Source: Methylohalomonas sp964522485
Lineage (GTDB): Bacteria > Pseudomonadota > Gammaproteobacteria > Methylohalomonadales > Methylohalomonadaceae
Length of the DNA stretch: 36,053 bases
Assembly (NCBI GenBank): GCA_964522485.1
Contig: CAZFUS010000020.1
Coordinates: 1 to 36,053 of the forward strand
Direction of reading: 5' to 3'
The translations under genes were made by a program, and so were the position numbers. The notes under the pieces are model-generated. The model ran no database searches. It was not told the DNA's origin and saw only the letters and a list, made by a program, of their open reading frames with translations. The stretch's first letter is position 1, and the number at the start of each line of letters is the position of its first letter. This document shows positions 1 to 8,335 of this stretch, piece by piece.

Positions 1-778
1 TTTGCTGCGGGCTGCGGCGATTGGTAGTGGTCTTCTTGGCGCCATTAAGCTGCTTTCTGTCGGCCTCAAAAAGGCGGGACGGCCGCAATCACTGCCCAGG
101 CCGATCTACCAGCCTCGACAATGGCTAGCCAGTGCTGCACCGATGGTGCTTGTGGGCAGTATGTTTCTGGTCAATTCCAATGCGGATATACTGATGCTCG
201 GGTCGCTTGTCGGCGCCGAGGCCGCTGGCGTATATAAAGCAGCAACGCGTGGTGCGGAACTGGTGGTTATCAGCCTGGTGATCGTCAACGTTCCGCTGGC
301 ACCGATAATCGCCCGCCTCTATGCGGCGGACGACAGGAGAAAACTGCAACTCGCATTGACACGTTGCGCGCAGATTGCTTTTGTTCCGGCCGCAATCGTA
401 GCTGTCCTCTTTATACTGAAGGGAGAGTGGTTCCTTCAGCTCTTCGGTACTGAATTCGCCAGTCATGAAGGAAGCTTGAGCCTGGCGATTCTGAGCATCG
501 GGCAATTGTTTAATGCAGCGGCTGGGCCTGTGGCGCTCCTGTTGATTATGACAAAGCATGAAAACTACGCAGCACGGGCAATGACTATAAGCGCTGTATT
601 GAACGTGATTCTGAACGCGGCTCTCATCCCGATCGCGGGGCTGATCGGTGCAGCTATCGCCACCGGGATCAGCACAATTGTCTGGAATCTGCTGCTTCTC
701 GTTTTTGCTCTTCAATACTTGAAACTGAATCCCGGCGTAGTGCCACTGCATTTGCTTAGTACACTGAGGAAGGCCTGA
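1..778 (+). CDS. Wzx-type polysaccharide flippase, C-terminal part (cut by window edge)
   Basis: This is the C-terminal half of an integral membrane protein of the PST/MATE-like flippase superfamily, which moves undecaprenyl-pyrophosphate-linked repeat units across the inner membrane. The visible 258 residues alternate long hydrophobic stretches with short charged loops. The segment around NSNADILMLG followed by AGVYKAATR is typical of the middle of Wzx/RfbX proteins, and the hydrophobic repeats near the C-terminus are the last helices. Family members are usually 400-500 residues, so 150-250 N-terminal residues probably lie outside the window; a TTG at base 2 is open but unlikely to be the start. 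The downstream Wzy-like protein, glycosyltransferases and sulfotransferases support a repeat-unit exporter. The substrate cannot be read from the sequence. Confidence 0.88.
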   Translation, partial: LLRAAAIGSGLLGAIKLLSVGLKKAGRPQSLPRPIYQPRQWLASAAPMVLVGSMFLVNSNADILMLGSLVGAEAAGVYKAATRGAELVVISLVIVNVPLAPIIARLYAADDRRKLQLALTRCAQIAFVPAAIVAVLFILKGEWFLQLFGTEFASHEGSLSLAILSIGQLFNAAAGPVALLLIMTKHENYAARAMTISAVLNVILNAALIPIAGLIGAAIATGISTIVWNLLLLVFALQYLKLNPGVVPLHLLSTLRKA

Positions 779-828
779 TGGACAGGCACGCACGTTCAAT
801 TTTTGGCAATAATCAAGAACTCCGATAA
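778..828 (+). CDS. Possible 16-codon coupling or leader ORF
   Basis: An ATG at 778 overlaps the flippase stop codon (TGATG arrangement) and follows a GAGGAAGG Shine-Dalgarno-like stretch at a usable distance. It opens a 16-residue frame, MDRHARSIFGNNQELR, that ends 13 nt before the ATG at 842 of the next sulfotransferase. It has no recognisable function. The geometry suggests that re-initiating ribosomes could be handed to the sulfotransferase, whose own start lacks a clear Shine-Dalgarno sequence. It could equally be chance. Confidence 0.3.
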   Translation: MDRHARSIFGNNQELR

Positions 829-841
829 CGCTGTTTATCCA

Positions 842-1624
842 ATGCGATACCAAAATCTTAAACAGTTACTTACCGCTATAGGTCTCAACCATAGTTATAG
901 GTTTAGTATGCTTCCGTTCTGGATGGTACGCCCAATGTTAAGAAGCTACTATGGTAATGTATGGAATGAATTGCCCGTCGAGATCAAAGCACTCTTTATA
1001 CACATTCCGAAGTGTGCGGGCACATCTGTTACAAGTGTTCTTTACGGCAAAGAGATGGGTCATCGGCCCGCTGTGCTTTATCGCGCCACCAATCCGCGAC
1101 GCTTCCACAGTATTCCGAGCTTTGCAGTTATTCGCAATCCTTATGACCGATTCTGTTCAATATTCAACCATAATAAATGTCCAAGGTTTGACTCTGAAAA
1201 AGATATTTTTGATAAAAAGTTTTACTCCGGTTTTTCCAACTCGTGCGAATTTGCCCATGCTCTGGGAAGAGACGGGGGACTTACAAATGCTTTTATGTCA
1301 CACATACTTGCACGTCCACAGGTGGAATGGATTAAAATCGAAAATAAAATAGCCGTAAATTATCTGTTTTGTTACGAAAAACTTCAAAATTTGCAGAACT
1401 TCTTGAATGATCTTTCAGGAGATCAATCAATGCAATTGCCTTATGCCAATGCTTCCGGCAGGAGCCGTTCGTGGGATGCGGAATTGGACGAAGATGCAAA
1501 AGAAATTGTCTATAATCTGTATAAAGAGGATTTCAGGCTATGGGAAAAATTGCAGTCAGGCATAATTGAGTTTGACTCGCGCTCGCAGACATCCGGCTCT
1601 TTGGAACAAAGGGAGCATTCCTGA
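842..1624 (+). CDS. Sulfotransferase family protein (first of four)
   Basis: Predicted cytosolic PAPS-dependent sulfotransferase of the carbohydrate (Sulfotransfer_2-like) type, about 260 residues. The 5'-phosphosulfate-binding loop is visible as LFIHIPKCAGTS (residues 51-62). The 3'-phosphate-binding segment is VIRNPYDRFCSIF (about 96-108). These two motifs at this spacing are the family hallmark, and the length suits the family. The start is uncertain: ATG at 842 is used here, a TTG at 803 extends the protein by 13 residues, and neither has a good Shine-Dalgarno sequence. The gene looks AT-richer than the flippase before it, which fits separate acquisition. Setting suggests sulfation of a sugar in the polysaccharide; acceptor and position are unknown. 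Confidence 0.85.
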   Translation: MRYQNLKQLLTAIGLNHSYRFSMLPFWMVRPMLRSYYGNVWNELPVEIKALFIHIPKCAGTSVTSVLYGKEMGHRPAVLYRATNPRRFHSIPSFAVIRNPYDRFCSIFNHNKCPRFDSEKDIFDKKFYSGFSNSCEFAHALGRDGGLTNAFMSHILARPQVEWIKIENKIAVNYLFCYEKLQNLQNFLNDLSGDQSMQLPYANASGRSRSWDAELDEDAKEIVYNLYKEDFRLWEKLQSGIIEFDSRSQTSGSLEQREHS

Positions 1625-2028
1625 TGTCAAAGGTGAAATTCTCGTATCGCCGCAGTTTCGATACCGGATTTGCGGACTGGTTTGCTGTATAGTCGCCCGG
1701 ATACGCTGACCTAGCAGCCCCGAACATCCGGGCCTGATGAGGCGTTTGCCCCTACCGGTGCTGACAATACCCACTGCCGGTATTTGCCGTCCGGTCGCTT
1801 GTCACCGATAAATTACGGTAGGAAGACGGCCCGACAGCAGGTAAAGCACTGCAGAAAGCGGTTTGCACCCAAGCGGTAAACTGTTCGCCAAAATGGGAGA
1901 ATCCCAAGCCATAATCGCCCGCAGGAAGGAGTAACTTCATGTAGGCGAGCGGATAACCAATTAGATGTTATTGGAGATGCAAGTAGTCTATGTTGGTGTC
2001 GCGGTCGGTCCGCTTTGGAGGTCGGGCT
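1625..2028 (+). other. Intergenic region without a recognisable gene
   Basis: About 400 bases between two sulfotransferase genes. I see no credible coding sequence on either strand. It holds an inverted repeat with 8-bp arms (GCCCGGAT at 1695-1702, ATCCGGGC at 1726-1733), a small hairpin (TGGGA/TCCCA, 1894-1906), a start-stop element at 1939-1944 and the ribosome-binding site of the next gene at 2017-2022. No clear sigma-70 promoter was found. It could be the scar of a lost gene. Confidence 0.6.
2017..2022 (+). promoter_or_regulatory. Shine-Dalgarno site that decides the start of the second sulfotransferase
   Basis: GGAGGT lies 6 nt before the ATG at 2029. An in-frame upstream ATG at 1990 has no comparable site, so translation most likely starts at 2029. 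Confidence 0.75.
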
Positions 2029-2982
2029 ATGGCACGTAAACCGAATTTCTTCATTATCGGTGCACCGAAATGCGGGACCACCGCTATGAGCGAATATCTC
2101 CGCAGCCATCCCAACGTGTTTATGTCAGAACGGAAGGAACCCAATTTTTTCAGTTCCGAGTTAGGCCTAAGCCGTAGATCCATTGATCAGTATCTGGATC
2201 TGTTTGCAGATGCCAATCCGCAACAGACAGTTGTTGCAGAGGCATCTACCACTTATATCTATGCTCAGTTTGCCCTGGAGAACATCAAGCAATTCGATCC
2301 GCACGCAAAACTCATGGTGATGCTCAGGCGGCCTTCAGATCTGGTTTACGCAGTTCATGGGCAATGCATGTTGGCGGGCATAGAAACAGAGACAGACTTT
2401 GAGAGAGCATGGGCCTTGCAAGCGGAGCGTGTCGCAGGTAAAAATCTACCGCCGGGTTGCCCTAGCTATAAGTTGTTGCAATATAAATGGATTGGTAGCA
2501 TTGGCAGTCAGGTTGAAAGGCTGTTTCAGATATTTCCAAGGACACAGATCCATATTGCGTTGCTGGATGACTTGGCGGCCGATCCAAGGCGCGAATACTT
2601 GCGATTATTATCATTCCTTGGTTTACCGGATGATGGGCGGATAGCTTTCCCCCGTATCAATGAAGCCAAATCATACAAACGGCCGTGGCTCGGGCAGATA
2701 CCCAGGCTGCTGCGTAGCCGCTTTGGCAAACTGTTCTTCATGTTGCGTCAGAAGACCAGGTTTCACGGCACCGGCCTGCTAAGAATAATTGATTCTTTTA
2801 ATACCGAAACGCGTCCACGTTCGCCATTAACTCCTGAGTTTCGACACTATCTGGACGAAGTTTTTGACAGCGAGGTTAAGCTACTTGAAGAGCTCCTCGG
2901 ACGGGATCTGAGTGTCTGGCGTAGCGATCATCCGCCAGATGCCTCCCGTGTGTTGGTGGAGAACAATGTCAGTTCCGGCTGA
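2029..2982 (+). CDS. Sulfotransferase domain protein (second of four)
   Basis: A 317-residue predicted sulfotransferase of the Sulfotransfer_1 / heparan-sulfotransferase-like type. The PAPS-binding loop IIGAPKCGTT is at residues 9-18. It is followed by the typical LRSHPNVFMSERKEPNFFS segment, a substrate-strand signature of glycosaminoglycan-type enzymes. The 3'-phosphate segment is LRRPSDLVYA (around residue 100). It is unlike the other three sulfotransferases here, which have the HIPK or VPKVAS type loop, so it is not a recent duplicate. The ATG at 2029 is chosen for its GGAGGT site; an upstream ATG at 1990 would add 13 residues. The 3' end overlaps the next gene by 17 nt, which suggests co-translation with the polymerase-like gene. 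Confidence 0.9.
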   Translation: MARKPNFFIIGAPKCGTTAMSEYLRSHPNVFMSERKEPNFFSSELGLSRRSIDQYLDLFADANPQQTVVAEASTTYIYAQFALENIKQFDPHAKLMVMLRRPSDLVYAVHGQCMLAGIETETDFERAWALQAERVAGKNLPPGCPSYKLLQYKWIGSIGSQVERLFQIFPRTQIHIALLDDLAADPRREYLRLLSFLGLPDDGRIAFPRINEAKSYKRPWLGQIPRLLRSRFGKLFFMLRQKTRFHGTGLLRIIDSFNTETRPRSPLTPEFRHYLDEVFDSEVKLLEELLGRDLSVWRSDHPPDASRVLVENNVSSG

Positions 2983-4435
2983 AAGCACCTTCTCTGCATA
3001 TCAGGCAGTTGCGAGGCAGGGTAAGCGAGAAGCCGTCCGGCGGTGGATGGTGTCGCTGGTTTTTGTGCTGTATTGGTTGCTGATCTTCGAGGGTGCGTTG
3101 CGCAAGTGGGGTGTGCCGCAACTGGAGCAGGTATTTTTCTTTATTCGTATACCGGTCACCCTGGTCCTGTATTGGATCGCCTTTTATTATCGTCGCTGGC
3201 CCCGGACGAATGCGCCGATGCTGTTCTTTTATTTTTTCGTGGCCGTGACGACGATGCTGATCCCTATACAGTTTATCATGGGGGATTATGATTCGCGTTA
3301 TCTGCTCCTTGTCGGTTATGGTTGGATAAATTATTTTTTTTACATCCCGCTTGCCTTTCTGATTGCCGAGCAGTTTCGCCAGGAGGATCTCCGGCGCCTG
3401 ATTCGTCATACTATGTGGATCGCTCTTGCGTCTGCCCCTGTCGTGATCTTGCAGTTTATTTCTCCCCCTGACAGCGTGATCAACCTTGGTTCCGGACTGG
3501 ACGAGGAGAATCAGTTTAGGGGCCTGGACGCTGTGTTTGGGGTTGTACGTCCTACCGGTTTTTTCACCTCGACACTGGGTCAACAGATGTTAGTCGCTGG
3601 CGCCGCGGCGATGGCACTGGCAGTCTTTCTACAACAGAAAAGAGCACGCCCGATAAGTCCGCTACTGCTATGGATGGGCACCGCGGCTATCGCGGTTATG
3701 ATTATGTTCAGCCAGAGCCGCGGCCTGTTTTTGAACGTTGGCTTGATACTGGCGGCTGCCGCCGTGGCAGGACTACTTACCGGCAAAAAACGCGTTGTCT
3801 TACGAACTATTGTCTGGCCGACAGCTCTGTTGGTGTTGGTGGTTATCCTTTGGCCACTACTTTTCCCGGATGCTTTTGAAGTGTTCACCGACCGCTGGAC
3901 AAGTGCCTGGCGTAAGGAATCATATCTCTTCCAGTTTGGTATTTTCGGTCGTGCGCTTTACGGTTTATACAGCTTCATCTACTACCTTCCGGAGACGCCT
4001 GCCTTCGGCTACCTGCTCGGGCTCGGCGGCAATGCGGCAAATCAGCTTAACTGGGTACAGCTGCCGCAAGCTGCCTTCGAATGGCAGGGATACGGCAGCT
4101 GGGCTGAACTTGCGTGGGAGCGTCATATCATAGAACTCGGACCAGCGCTTGGGACAGCCTTTATCGCATTCCGTGTATGGTTGACGATCTGGCTTGCACT
4201 GCGGGCAATGCGCGCGACGCGTCTCAGTGGAGATCCTTTACCAGTTATACTATTCGGCTACGCGAGTGTGACCCTTCTATTCAGACAAATTACTGGTCAC
4301 GGCACGGTCATCGGCTTTTGTTGGCTGTTTGTCGGACTTTGTGTCGCCTCCGCACGGATTGCGATAAGTAACACGCGCACCGTGCCCGTGCCGACAGCAT
4401 CGAATATAGAAAGGACACAGCACTATGCAAGATGA
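2966..4435 (+). CDS. Wzy / O-antigen-ligase-like polymerase (membrane protein)
   Basis: A 489-residue polytopic inner-membrane protein, apart from a charged N-terminus (KREAVRRW) and a polar C-terminal tail. About ten to twelve hydrophobic segments can be counted, with a large soluble loop between roughly residues 300 and 390 (the stretch with WRKESYLF and WQGYGSWAELAWERHIIELG). That is the layout of O-antigen polymerase/ligase (Wzy/WaaL) proteins, which join repeat units on the periplasmic side. Sequence identity in this group is low, so the call rests on topology and on being the only candidate polymerase in the locus. The ATG at 2966 is preceded by GGAG with 4-nt spacing and overlaps the sulfotransferase by 17 nt. 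A start at 2912 is possible but less likely. Confidence 0.75.
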   Translation: MSVPAESTFSAYQAVARQGKREAVRRWMVSLVFVLYWLLIFEGALRKWGVPQLEQVFFFIRIPVTLVLYWIAFYYRRWPRTNAPMLFFYFFVAVTTMLIPIQFIMGDYDSRYLLLVGYGWINYFFYIPLAFLIAEQFRQEDLRRLIRHTMWIALASAPVVILQFISPPDSVINLGSGLDEENQFRGLDAVFGVVRPTGFFTSTLGQQMLVAGAAAMALAVFLQQKRARPISPLLLWMGTAAIAVMIMFSQSRGLFLNVGLILAAAAVAGLLTGKKRVVLRTIVWPTALLVLVVILWPLLFPDAFEVFTDRWTSAWRKESYLFQFGIFGRALYGLYSFIYYLPETPAFGYLLGLGGNAANQLNWVQLPQAAFEWQGYGSWAELAWERHIIELGPALGTAFIAFRVWLTIWLALRAMRATRLSGDPLPVILFGYASVTLLFRQITGHGTVIGFCWLFVGLCVASARIAISNTRTVPVPTASNIERTQHYAR

Positions 4436-5732
4436 AAAAATTCTGGTCATCAACTACTCCGCTCCGGAATTGAACCATCTGGCTGCTGCGCTAGACAGTG
4501 CAGGCGTCCTATTGCACTACGTGCGGCCTTATGCCAATCAATCTCGGATGTGGGAGCGGGTTATCGCCAATGTGCCATGGCTTGGGAATTTCTACGGACG
4601 GACTTTCGGCCGCCGCATTCTTCCTTCCGAACTGCGCCAGCAGCATTTGCGCGAAGTTGCTGTTGGGGCCGATATGCTCAGTGCCGCGGCGAGGCACTTC
4701 ATGGGCAAGCCAGGGAAACAACTGTCCGAACGTCTGCACTGGCATATTCAAAAACGTGTTGCGGCGGCCGGGGCCAAGTACGCTGCAGAGGAGGCAGAGC
4801 TTATTGTGTCCAGTTACCATGTTGCGAGAAATGCTTTCAAACATGCAAGTTGTAACTGTGTGCTCAATTACCCGATTGCTCACCACAGTTATATCAAGGA
4901 ATTCGTAGCCGAAGAGGCGGAACGGGAGCCGGACTTCGCCGCGACTTTACCTGATTGGAGAGGCACTGCTAAGACATCGGAGATACAGCACCTCGATGAG
5001 GAGATCGATCTGGCCGACTTTGTTCTCGTGGGTTCAAGCTTCGTCCGTGACTCTTTTGTGGCGCAGGGAGTGTCTCCAGAAAAGTTGATCGTCGTTCCCT
5101 ACGGTGCAGATGTGCGCCGCTTCAGTCCACCTCCAGAGAATTCAGGAAAACGGTTGCCGGGTGATTGCTCGAACGGTTTGAATTTGCTCTACGTAGGCCA
5201 TATCAATCAACGCAAAGGTATTTCCTATCTTTTGCGCGCGTATGCTGCTTTCCGGAGGCCGGACACTCGACTCAGAGTGGTCGGTAGTTTTTATGGAAAC
5301 CCCGACGCACTGACACCCTACCGTGAATTGTTCGAGCACATACCGCATGCACCACAGACCGCATTGGCAAATTACTACAGGGAAGCCGATGTCTTCGTAT
5401 TTCCCACCCTGATTGAGGGAATGCCTCTCGTAGTGCTGGAGGCCATGGCAAGTGGCTTGCCAGTGATCACGACACCCAATGGTCCCGGTGACATCGTGCG
5501 TGATGGCGAAGATGGATTCGTTGTTCCCATCAGGAACGTGGATGCCATCGTCGAGAAGCTGGAATATCTGCGTAACCATCCCGAGGAGCGATTGCGCATG
5601 GGACGGAATGCGCGGCAGCGAGCGCTGGAGTATTCCTGGTCGGCGTACCGGCAGCGGGTTACAAGGACGTTACTCTCGCTGCTGAAGAGTGAAAACATTA
5701 GCCTGCCCCTGATGGCCGAGAGCGGTCGATGA
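4425..5732 (+). CDS. Glycosyltransferase family 4 (GT-B fold)
   Basis: A 435-residue retaining glycosyltransferase of the GT4 type, which transfers a sugar from an NDP-sugar to the growing lipid-linked repeat unit on the cytoplasmic face. The C-terminal Glycos_transf_1 domain begins near residue 250 with NLLYVGHINQRKGISYLL. It carries the E-x7-E donor-binding motif in EGMPLVVLEAMASG, followed by the usual GLPVITTPNGPGDIVRDG segment. The N-terminal half is longer and less conserved. The start ATG overlaps the polymerase gene by 11 nt and has AAGGA upstream, so the two are probably translated together. Donor and acceptor cannot be told from sequence. Confidence 0.92.
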   Translation: MQDEKILVINYSAPELNHLAAALDSAGVLLHYVRPYANQSRMWERVIANVPWLGNFYGRTFGRRILPSELRQQHLREVAVGADMLSAAARHFMGKPGKQLSERLHWHIQKRVAAAGAKYAAEEAELIVSSYHVARNAFKHASCNCVLNYPIAHHSYIKEFVAEEAEREPDFAATLPDWRGTAKTSEIQHLDEEIDLADFVLVGSSFVRDSFVAQGVSPEKLIVVPYGADVRRFSPPPENSGKRLPGDCSNGLNLLYVGHINQRKGISYLLRAYAAFRRPDTRLRVVGSFYGNPDALTPYRELFEHIPHAPQTALANYYREADVFVFPTLIEGMPLVVLEAMASGLPVITTPNGPGDIVRDGEDGFVVPIRNVDAIVEKLEYLRNHPEERLRMGRNARQRALEYSWSAYRQRVTRTLLSLLKSENISLPLMAESGR

Positions 5733-5871
5733 CGAGCGGCACGATAAGGCCAAGCATACTTAAATATATGCCGAATGATCATGCCCGGTCTGGTTTGAGC
5801 AATATGCGCCTAGATTGTTTTGCTGGGCGGGAGGCAAATGTTAAGTGTAGCGTTCATATAAAGTTGCCCAG

Positions 5872-7038
5872 ATGAAAATTCTTCTTATCGGCAACTATTC
5901 GAACAGCCGACAGCAGAGCATGCAGCTTTTTGCAGAACTGATGCGCAGGGACTTGATAGCGACTGGTCATGATGTACGGCTAGTGCGCCCGCCCGTCATA
6001 CTGGGCCGCCTCCGCAGTGGCGAGACAGGTCTGGCCAAGTGGATCGGCTATATTGACAGATTCCTACTGTACCCGTTTCTGTTACGTTGGCAAATTCGCT
6101 GGGCAGACGTGGTTCACATCTGTGATCATGCGAATGCAGTTTACATTCCGCACTTGCGCAGCAAACCGCACGTAGTTACCTGCCATGACATGCTGGCTAT
6201 TCGTAGCGCACTGGGAGAGATCCCGGACAACCCGACCCGCTGGAGTGGCAGGATTTATCAGCGCTGGATCCTGAAAAATCTGCGCAAGGCGCAGAAAGTG
6301 ATCTGCGTGTCCCGGCGGACGCAAGATGAGATAAAGCGGGTTGCCGGTCTGGACAGCAGCCGGGTGATGATAGTCCCGAACGCGATCAATTACCACTACC
6401 GGCCGATGGCGACTGAAGAGGCCTTGTCGCGCCTGCAAACCCTTGGCCTTGACGTTGCAAGGCCGTTCTTTCTCCACGTGGGCGGCAACCAGTGGTACAA
6501 GAATCGGACCGGTGTTCTGCGGATATTTTCCAAACTTGCACAGACACTGGATTACCGGAAGCACTATCTGGTAATGGTTGGTAAACCCTGGACTGGCGAG
6601 GTACGGCAACTCGCACAAAGCCTGGCATTGGAAATGCGCACGGTTGAGTTGGTAGACGTCTCGAACGAAGATCTTTGCGCGCTGTATTCAGTAGCCGAAG
6701 CACTTCTGTTTCCTTCCTTGCAAGAAGGCTTCGGTTGGCCAATCATTGAAGCCCAGGCTTGCGGCTGCCCCGTCATCACTACGAATCGACCGCCCATGAC
6801 TGATGTCGGAGGCAATGCCGCGATCTATATCGATCCCTCTGACATAGATGGTGCGGTAAAGAATATTGCAACAGGACTTGTTGAGCGGGAACAGCTGCGA
6901 GCACAGGGCTTAAAAAATGCTGCACATTATTCGCCCGAAGCGATGATCGGAGCTTACGTTGAACTCTATCAGGCGGTTGTAATGGGCCACCCATCGTCGT
7001 GGCGTACAAACGCCCGTGACGAAATGCGTAGCGGATAA
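5872..7038 (+). CDS. Glycosyltransferase family 4
   Basis: A 388-residue GT4 enzyme. The N-terminus MKILLIGNYSNSRQQSM is a typical first Rossmann strand. VICVSRRTQDEIKRVAG and VPNAINYHYRP mark the linker to the donor domain. FLHVGGNQWYKNRTGVLRIF opens the Glycos_transf_1 domain, and EGFGWPIIEAQACGCPVIT carries the E-x7-E motif. It resembles mannosyl- or rhamnosyltransferases of the same family, but specificity is not assignable. It sits 139 nt after the previous GT4 with no convincing Shine-Dalgarno site at the ATG, so its translation may be weaker or its expression separate. It is divergent from the flanking GT4 genes, so the three are not recent copies. Confidence 0.92.
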   Translation: MKILLIGNYSNSRQQSMQLFAELMRRDLIATGHDVRLVRPPVILGRLRSGETGLAKWIGYIDRFLLYPFLLRWQIRWADVVHICDHANAVYIPHLRSKPHVVTCHDMLAIRSALGEIPDNPTRWSGRIYQRWILKNLRKAQKVICVSRRTQDEIKRVAGLDSSRVMIVPNAINYHYRPMATEEALSRLQTLGLDVARPFFLHVGGNQWYKNRTGVLRIFSKLAQTLDYRKHYLVMVGKPWTGEVRQLAQSLALEMRTVELVDVSNEDLCALYSVAEALLFPSLQEGFGWPIIEAQACGCPVITTNRPPMTDVGGNAAIYIDPSDIDGAVKNIATGLVEREQLRAQGLKNAAHYSPEAMIGAYVELYQAVVMGHPSSWRTNARDEMRSG

Positions 7039-7063
7039 AAACATACTTCGACCAGAATCGCTG

Positions 7064-7098
7064 GTCTGTCAGGAAAGGAAGATTTCAACCTGACAGAC
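7064..7098 (+). repeat. 10-bp perfect inverted repeat between two glycosyltransferase genes
   Basis: GTCTGTCAGG (7064-7073) and CCTGACAGAC (7089-7098) are exact reverse complements separated by 15 nt. They lie in the 91-nt gap before the GT4 gene at 7130. No T-run follows, so this is not a standard intrinsic terminator. It could act as an RNA processing or stability hairpin, or as an operator. Confidence 0.55.
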
Positions 7099-7129
7099 AT
7101 AGCCTGCAGACGGTATATAAGACTGTAAA

Positions 7130-8335
7130 ATGCTTCGAATTCTTCACGTGATTCAAACCTTGTCCCCGCAATACGGAGGACCGGTAACCGCCCTTAATGC
7201 TCTGGTCAAGGAGCAAGCGAAGGCAGGTCATGAAGCGACGGTCTGTACCACCGACTGCGGCAATAGTACCCAGGAAAAATTGCCAGCCGATCATTTTCAG
7301 GCGCTCTATCCTGATGGCATTGAGTTGAAAGTGTTTTCCGGGACGTTCACACCCTTGCTCGTCTCGCCTGGTCTTGCGAAATGGCTGCGGCGAACTCTTG
7401 GAACCTTTGACATTGTGCATATCCATGGCCTCTACCGTTTTCCGGCCACTTATGCCGCCTATCAGGCCCACAAACAGGGTGTACCTTATATCATCAGACC
7501 TCACGGCGCGCTTGATCCATACCTGTATGATAAAAGTTCGCAAAGTGTCTGGTTAAAGCGTCTGTATGAACGCTGGTTCGATCTGCCCAACCTGCATGCA
7601 GCCGGAGCGATCCACTACACCGCCGAAGAGGAGCGTGAGCGGGCCTCGTTTCTCAGACTGCAAGCACCATCGTTTGTCATACCCAACGGCATCGACTGGT
7701 CTCGCTTCGAGCGTTTGCCAGCGCGGGGGGCGTTTCGCACCTGGCATGGATACGGTGACGCGCCTCTGGTGCTGTTCCTCGGACGCCTTCATTTCAAGAA
7801 GGGATTAGATTTGCTCATTCCGGCATTCGATACGGTACGGCGTCGATTTCCAGAGGCAAAGCTTGCCATTGTCGGGCCAGAGAATGACGACTACGGGCAT
7901 CGAGTGCGGGGCTGGGTAGCCGAACGCGGGTTGAACGACGCCGTGCGTTTCGTGGGGCATCTGGATGGATCGGACGTGGTGCAGGCATATGTAGATGCGG
8001 ACATGTTTGTGTTGCCTTCCTATACCGAGAACTTCGGAATGACGGTGGTTGAGGCAATGGCCTGTGGATTGCCGGTGGTGATCTCGGATCAGGTGAATAT
8101 CCATGCCGAGGTAGCAGCTTCGGGCGGTGGACTGGTTACGCGCTGCGATATTGCTGAAGTGGCCGGCGCGATAACTGAACTCCTGGATGATGAGGACCAG
8201 CGCAGGCTCATGGGGCAGGCGGGGCGGCGTGCGGCGCAGACACATTATACCTGGCCGGCAATTGTCGAAGCACTGACCGGGGAGTATGAAGCGGTCATTG
8301 CTCGCACTCGGCAGGGACACAGGGCCAGCGGGTGA
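7130..8335 (+). CDS. Glycosyltransferase family 4
   Basis: A 401-residue GT4 glycosyltransferase. The N-terminal domain starts MLRILHVIQTLSPQYGGP, the glycine-rich acceptor-side loop common in this family, and continues through DIVHIHGLYRFPATYAAY and IIRPHGALDPY. The donor domain begins with LVLFLGRLHFKKGLDLLIPAF near residue 205. Its E-x7-E motif is ENFGMTVVEAMACG, followed by GLPVVISDQVNIHAEV. Family length is normal. Its stop codon overlaps the GTG start of the FkbM methyltransferase by 4 nt (GTGA), so the two are probably co-translated and may act on the same sugar. Confidence 0.93.
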   Translation: MLRILHVIQTLSPQYGGPVTALNALVKEQAKAGHEATVCTTDCGNSTQEKLPADHFQALYPDGIELKVFSGTFTPLLVSPGLAKWLRRTLGTFDIVHIHGLYRFPATYAAYQAHKQGVPYIIRPHGALDPYLYDKSSQSVWLKRLYERWFDLPNLHAAGAIHYTAEEERERASFLRLQAPSFVIPNGIDWSRFERLPARGAFRTWHGYGDAPLVLFLGRLHFKKGLDLLIPAFDTVRRRFPEAKLAIVGPENDDYGHRVRGWVAERGLNDAVRFVGHLDGSDVVQAYVDADMFVLPSYTENFGMTVVEAMACGLPVVISDQVNIHAEVAASGGGLVTRCDIAEVAGAITELLDDEDQRRLMGQAGRRAAQTHYTWPAIVEALTGEYEAVIARTRQGHRASG

